From Actinomycetota bacterium (lineage in GTDB: Bacteria; Actinomycetota; Actinomycetes; UBA12327): a stretch of DNA of 10,725 nt. Positions 7,224-10,725 of this stretch are shown here, one piece after another. Made by a program: the position numbers and the translations under genes. The DNA is taken from NCBI GenBank assembly GCA_026392555.1, contig JAPLBW010000198.1, forward strand, positions 1 to 10,725, in the 5' to 3' direction. The notes beneath the pieces were generated by a model. It was not told the DNA's origin. It saw only the letters and a list, made by a program, of their open reading frames with translations, and made no database searches. Within the stretch, counting starts at the first letter, position 1, and each line of letters starts with the position of its first letter.

Positions 7224-8132
7224 ATGTCAGACCCCCGAGCCAACGCGCCGTTTGGTCGTTTGCTGACCGCCATGGTCACGCCCTTTGATGCCCAAGGCGC
7301 CGTGGACCTCAACGCTGCTCAAGCGTTGGCGACGCGGTTGATCGATCAGGGTCAAGACGGTCTGGTCATCAATGGCACTACCGGCGAAGCACCCACGACC
7401 ACTGATGCCGAAAAGTCTGCCTTGATTCGTGCCGTGGTTGAAGCAGTCGGCGATCGGGCCACCGTGGTAGCCGGTGTAGGCACCAACGACACCGCACACA
7501 CTCTCGAACTGTCGCGTCAGGCCCAGGCTGCTGGCGCTAACGGTTTGCTCGTGGTGACGCCGTATTACAACAAGCCTCCGCAGGCCGGCTTGATTCAACA
7601 CTTCACGGCTGTTGCCGATGCCACGGATTTAGATGTCTTGCTCTATGACATCCCCGCGCGCACGTCGTTGGCCATCGCTGATGACACCTACAAAGTATTA
7701 GCCCAACACCCACGCATTGTGGGAAGCAAGGACGCAACGGCCGACACCGAACGGGCAGCGGTGTTAATACGCGAGACCGGCCTTGCGTGGTACTCCGGTG
7801 ATGACGCGGTGAACTTGCCGTTCTTCTCCATCGGCGCTGTAGGAACGATCAGTGTGACCGCCCATGTGGTGGGAACACAGATGAAAGCACTGCACGATGC
7901 ATTCCTGGCCGGCGATGTTGCCAAGGCCAGCGCAATTCACCAATCGTTGATGCCGGTGTTCGTTGGCATCTTCCGTACCCAAGGCGCAATCTTGACCAAG
8001 GCCGCTTTAGACATGCTGGGTTTTGCCGGTGGTGGCGCATTGCGCCTGCCGTTGGTTGAAGCCACAGCCGCTGAGCGCGCTCAACTACTCATTGATCTTC
8101 GCGAAGGCGGAGTTGAAGGACTTCCTGACTAA
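7224..8132 (+). CDS. dapA: 4-hydroxy-tetrahydrodipicolinate synthase
   Basis: DapA condenses pyruvate with aspartate semialdehyde, the first committed step towards diaminopimelate and lysine. It is a TIM-barrel class I aldolase, usually a tetramer in the cytoplasm. With the ATG at 7224 the protein is 302 residues. Key residues are in place: GTTGE (51-55) for the carboxylate/hydroxyl relay, PYYNKPP (113-119), YDIPAR with Tyr141 and Arg146, and the Schiff-base Lys169 in VGSKDAT. The upstream TTG at 7215 is in frame but lies inside the candidate -10 box, so it is not preferred. The stop overlaps the next start by one base (TAATG). Confidence 0.97.
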   Translation: MSDPRANAPFGRLLTAMVTPFDAQGAVDLNAAQALATRLIDQGQDGLVINGTTGEAPTTTDAEKSALIRAVVEAVGDRATVVAGVGTNDTAHTLELSRQAQAAGANGLLVVTPYYNKPPQAGLIQHFTAVADATDLDVLLYDIPARTSLAIADDTYKVLAQHPRIVGSKDATADTERAAVLIRETGLAWYSGDDAVNLPFFSIGAVGTISVTAHVVGTQMKALHDAFLAGDVAKASAIHQSLMPVFVGIFRTQGAILTKAALDMLGFAGGGALRLPLVEATAAERAQLLIDLREGGVEGLPD

Positions 8133-9823
8133 TGATTTATCCCCATATGGGATTAGGCACACCTCCGGCCCTTGACCCCAAGGGCCTCCGCATCATCGCA
8201 CTGGGTGGACTGGGCGAAGTCGGTCGCAACATGACTGTCTTTGAATACGCCGGCCGCTTGCTCATCGTCGACTGCGGCGTGCTGTTCCCCGAAGATGCTC
8301 AACCTGGTGTGGACTTAATCCTGCCGGACTTTTCTGCCATTGCCGATCGCCTCAATGATGTCGAAGCCATCATCTTGACCCACGGCCACGAGGACCACAT
8401 CGGTGCAGTTCCTTATTTGCTGCGTCAACGCGATGACATTCCGCTGGTGGGATCTCGCCTGACCCTTGCGTTGATGGAAGCCAAGCTCAAGGAACACCGC
8501 ATCAAGAGTTACACCCTGGATGTCAAAGAAGGAATGATCGAAACCTTCGGCCCGTTTGAATGCGAATTCGTTGCGGTCAACCACTCCATTCCAGACGCAC
8601 TGGCTGTTGCAATCAAGACCGAAGCCGGGGTGGTGTTGCACACCGGTGACTTCAAGATGGATCAACTGCCGCTGGATGGCCGCATCACTGACTTGAACGG
8701 GTTCGCGCGGTTGGGCGATGCTGGTGTGGACATCTTGTTGGTGGATTCAACGAACGCGGAAGTTCCAGGCTTTGTCACCAGCGAGCGCGATCTGATCCCG
8801 GCCCTTGATCGTGCCTTTAGCCAAGCACCAGCACCCAAGCGCGTCATCGTTGCCTCGTTTGCCTCGCACGTGCACCGCATCCAACAAATTCTGAATGTGG
8901 CCCAAGAACACGGTCGCAAGGCAGCCTTCGTCGGACGTTCCATGGTGCGCAACATGGGTGTGGCACAGGAGCTGGGCTACCTCGATGTCCCCAAGGGGCT
9001 CATCGTCTCGTTGGACGAGCTCAACAACTTGCCCGATGACCAAGTCGTATTAATTTGCACCGGATCACAAGGTGAACCGATGGCCGCTTTGTCTCGTATG
9101 GCCAACATGGATCACCAAATCACCATTGGCGAAGGCGACGCGGTGATCTTGGCCTCGTCGTTGATTCCCGGCAACGAAAATGCGGTGAGCCGAGTCATCA
9201 ATGGCTTGACGCGCTTGGGCGCCAATGTGATTCATAAGGGCAACGCCTTGGTCCACGTGTCCGGCCACGCTGCTGCTGGCGAATTGGCGTACGTGTACAA
9301 CATCGTGCACCCCAAGCACGTGATGCCCGTGCACGGCGAATGGCGCCACCTCCGGGCTAATGCCGAGATTGCGGTGCGCACCGGTATCAATCGCGAAAAC
9401 GTCTTGCTTGCCGACGATGGGGTAGTGATTGACCTCATCGATGGTCACGCGTCCATTACCGGTTATGTGGACTGCGGCTATGTCTACGTCGATGGTTCAT
9501 CGGTGGGCGATGTGAGTGAGAGTTTGCTCAAGGACCGCCGGACCTTGCGCGACGAAGGCTTCATCAGTGTGGTCGTGGTCGTGGACCTGGCTAGCGCAAA
9601 GGTCGTCAGCGGCCCAGAGATCCTGGCGCGTGGCTTTAGCGAAGACGATCGAGTCTTCAGGCCGGCCGTGCCACGGGTGACCGCAGCCTTGGAAGAAGCC
9701 TTGGCTCATGGGACCACCGATGTTCACCAGCTCCAACAGATCGTGCGTCGGGCGATGGGCAAGTGGGTCAATGAAGCCCACCGCCGCCGGCCCATGATCG
9801 TGCCCGTGGTGCTCGAAGTATAA
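8132..9823 (+). CDS. rnj: Ribonuclease J
   Basis: RNase J is a two-metal beta-CASP nuclease with 5' exonuclease and endonuclease activity in mRNA decay and rRNA maturation. The metallo-beta-lactamase motif HGHEDH is at 84-89, with further ligands His151 (VNHSIPDA) and His170/Asp173 (LHTGDFK). The beta-CASP segment follows (STNAEVPG, VIVASFASHVHRIQQI, FVGRSMVRN), then the returning lactamase motifs VSGHAAAGEL and MPVHGEWR, and a C-terminal domain ending in RRPMIVPVVLEV as in mycobacteria. At 563 residues it is full length. The ATG at 8132 overlaps the dapA stop, with GAAGGA (8115-8120) upstream; the ATG at 8147 is a possible alternative five codons in. Translation is probably coupled to dapA. 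Confidence 0.97.
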   Translation: MIYPHMGLGTPPALDPKGLRIIALGGLGEVGRNMTVFEYAGRLLIVDCGVLFPEDAQPGVDLILPDFSAIADRLNDVEAIILTHGHEDHIGAVPYLLRQRDDIPLVGSRLTLALMEAKLKEHRIKSYTLDVKEGMIETFGPFECEFVAVNHSIPDALAVAIKTEAGVVLHTGDFKMDQLPLDGRITDLNGFARLGDAGVDILLVDSTNAEVPGFVTSERDLIPALDRAFSQAPAPKRVIVASFASHVHRIQQILNVAQEHGRKAAFVGRSMVRNMGVAQELGYLDVPKGLIVSLDELNNLPDDQVVLICTGSQGEPMAALSRMANMDHQITIGEGDAVILASSLIPGNENAVSRVINGLTRLGANVIHKGNALVHVSGHAAAGELAYVYNIVHPKHVMPVHGEWRHLRANAEIAVRTGINRENVLLADDGVVIDLIDGHASITGYVDCGYVYVDGSSVGDVSESLLKDRRTLRDEGFISVVVVVDLASAKVVSGPEILARGFSEDDRVFRPAVPRVTAALEEALAHGTTDVHQLQQIVRRAMGKWVNEAHRRRPMIVPVVLEV

Positions 9824-9845
9824 ATCCCAAAAACGAGAGGAAAAA

Positions 9846-10574
9846 ATGAAGAATCCTGGTTGGACCTATGACGAAACTGTCCTCGCTGTTGCGATGGTGT
9901 TGAGAAACGATTGGAAGCAAGTTGATGACTCTGATCAACGTGTCCACGACATGTCAGCATTTCTGAAGGTCCACTCCCCATTTCCTCCTGAAGTTCGTGG
10001 AGTTGCGAATTTTAGAAGTCCGGCAGGGGTTTCCCGTAAAACTGCGGATATTGCGACGAGGCACCCCGCTTACAAGGGTAAAAAGACTCATGGATCAAAG
10101 ATGGATCAGGAAGTCCTGAATGAATTCCTCAACGATGCAAAGAAGATGCTTGCCCTGGCTACCTCGGTGAAGAAGGCCATGGAGGCATTAGCCGCTATCC
10201 CCTTTGTGGTGGCGATGAAGGATTTGGAAGATGAAGGCGTTGACAAGGGTGTTGCAGAAGGATCGGTCTTTCAATTACTCCATAGGCGCAGGGAGCGCGA
10301 TTCGAAACTGCGCACGCGCAAACTTGATGAACTTCGCAAGCTGGGGCTTCCGATCCTCTGTCAAGCGTGTGGCCTGAATCCCCTTGAGCGGTATCCAGAT
10401 CTAGAGAATGCCGAATCACTTGTTGAAGTTCATCATGTGATCCCGCTAGCTGAGGGTGGCAGTAGAAAGACATTCCTGAAGGACCTGGCAGTGCTGTGCC
10501 CAAACTGCCATAGGGCGGTTCATCGCATGAAGGAGTGGACCTTGCCGGAGAACTTAATTATTCAAGGCAACTGA
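9846..10574 (+). CDS. HNH endonuclease, McrA-like (probable modification-dependent restriction enzyme)
   Basis: The C-terminal part is a zinc-bound HNH (beta-beta-alpha metal) nuclease: Cys172/Cys175 (CQAC), VEVHHVIPLAEGG with His196/His197, and CPNCHRAVH with Cys218/Cys221 and His222. The stretch ERDSKLRTRKLDEL leading to CQACG is the usual lead-in of McrA-type HNH domains. The N-terminal 100 residues (WTYDETVLAVAMVL, FRSPAGVSRK, HPAYKGKK) resemble the WTRDE.../FRNxxGV...K domain that accompanies such nucleases and is thought to sense modified bases; this assignment is from memory of the family. The likely role is cleavage of DNA with foreign modification (type IV restriction). GAGAGG (9835-9840) precedes the ATG. 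GC is lower than in the neighbours, and 7 of 17 arginine codons are AGA/AGG, suggesting recent acquisition. No methyltransferase is adjacent, consistent with a solitary type IV enzyme. Confidence 0.85.
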   Translation: MKNPGWTYDETVLAVAMVLRNDWKQVDDSDQRVHDMSAFLKVHSPFPPEVRGVANFRSPAGVSRKTADIATRHPAYKGKKTHGSKMDQEVLNEFLNDAKKMLALATSVKKAMEALAAIPFVVAMKDLEDEGVDKGVAEGSVFQLLHRRRERDSKLRTRKLDELRKLGLPILCQACGLNPLERYPDLENAESLVEVHHVIPLAEGGSRKTFLKDLAVLCPNCHRAVHRMKEWTLPENLIIQGN

Positions 10575-10637
10575 CGTCGCTAGTCACCGCTTGTCGCAAG
10601 CAAAATCCAGACAGACCACAAGATTTCACGCCTGAAT

Positions 10638-10654
10638 GGGGGCTAATCACCCCC
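10638..10654. terminator. Possible terminator hairpin after the HNH gene
   Basis: GGGGG (10638-10642) pairs with CCCCC (10650-10654) around the loop CTAATCA. It lies 63 bases past the HNH stop in a 134-base non-coding stretch. No T-tract follows, so intrinsic termination is uncertain. A second C5 run (10661-10665) offers an alternative pairing partner. Confidence 0.35.
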
Positions 10655-10696
10655 GACACGCCCCCAAAGACTGACCCCACGCGTCACTTTCGCCCC

Positions 10697-10702
10697 TAGG
10701 GT
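10697..10702 (+). promoter_or_regulatory. Candidate -10 element (TAGGGT) for a leaderless transcript
   Basis: TAGGGT fits TANNNT and ends six bases before the ATG at 10709, almost the same geometry as TAGGTT before dapA. No ribosome binding site lies before that ATG, which supports a leaderless start. Confidence 0.45.
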
Positions 10703-10708
10703 TTGGCT

Positions 10709-10725
10709 ATGGCGTCCAGAACTTC
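10709..10725 (+). CDS. ftsK: Probable first codons of ftsK (DNA translocase), cut by window end
   Basis: Only five full codons are visible, encoding MASRT. In Actinobacteria ftsK usually lies downstream of the RNase J gene, and its product often begins MAS(K/R). The leaderless-type promoter just upstream supports a real start. Identity rests on gene order and a few residues, so another gene is possible. Confidence 0.45.

Noticed and set aside
10575..10708. CRISPR, attachment site or direct-repeat boundary flanking the HNH gene
   Set aside because: No repeated units, no tRNA end and no matching direct repeats were found on the two sides of the gene.

Overview
The window looks like a piece of an actinobacterial (Actinomycetota) chromosome, moderately GC-rich, with every supported gene on the + strand. 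The order rpsO, pnp, M16 peptidase, dapB, thyX, dapA, RNase J, then a probable ftsK start follows the backbone known from Mycobacterium and Streptomyces. The S15, PNPase, PepR, DapA and RNase J proteins read like their mycobacterial counterparts. Other signs fit the same phylum: a flavin-dependent thymidylate synthase (ThyX), frequent GTG starts, TANNNT -10 hexamers with no clear -35, and apparent leaderless starts. The heavy use of TTG for leucine and the unusual left flank suggest an uncultivated, possibly aquatic lineage, but the order cannot be fixed from this sequence.

Left region (1-1320): the C-terminal part of a PrsW-like membrane protein, then, after a possible terminator, a tiny zinc-ribbon protein and a 107-residue protein with a winged-helix-like core. 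The last two overlap by ATGA. A short motif, GG(M/L)(F/W)D(R/T)L, occurs at the C-terminus of the membrane protein and at both ends of the winged-helix protein. This is the best candidate here for an undescribed functional unit.

Central region (1465-9823): conserved housekeeping genes. S15, PNPase and RNase J serve the ribosome and RNA decay. DapB and DapA carry out adjacent steps of the diaminopimelate/lysine route that feeds peptidoglycan. ThyX makes dTMP. An M16 zinc peptidase follows pnp by two bases. Non-coding features include a hairpin between rpsO and pnp, a perfect 12-bp inverted repeat between dapB and thyX, look-alike promoter elements before dapB and thyX, and a TAGGTT box placed to give a leaderless or near-leaderless dapA mRNA.

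Right region (9824-10725): an HNH endonuclease of McrA-like architecture sits between RNase J and what looks like the first codons of ftsK. Its lower GC and its AGA/AGG arginine codons set it apart, so it looks like an acquired, probably modification-dependent, restriction gene. A G5/C5 hairpin follows it, and then a TAGGGT box six bases before the putative ftsK ATG.
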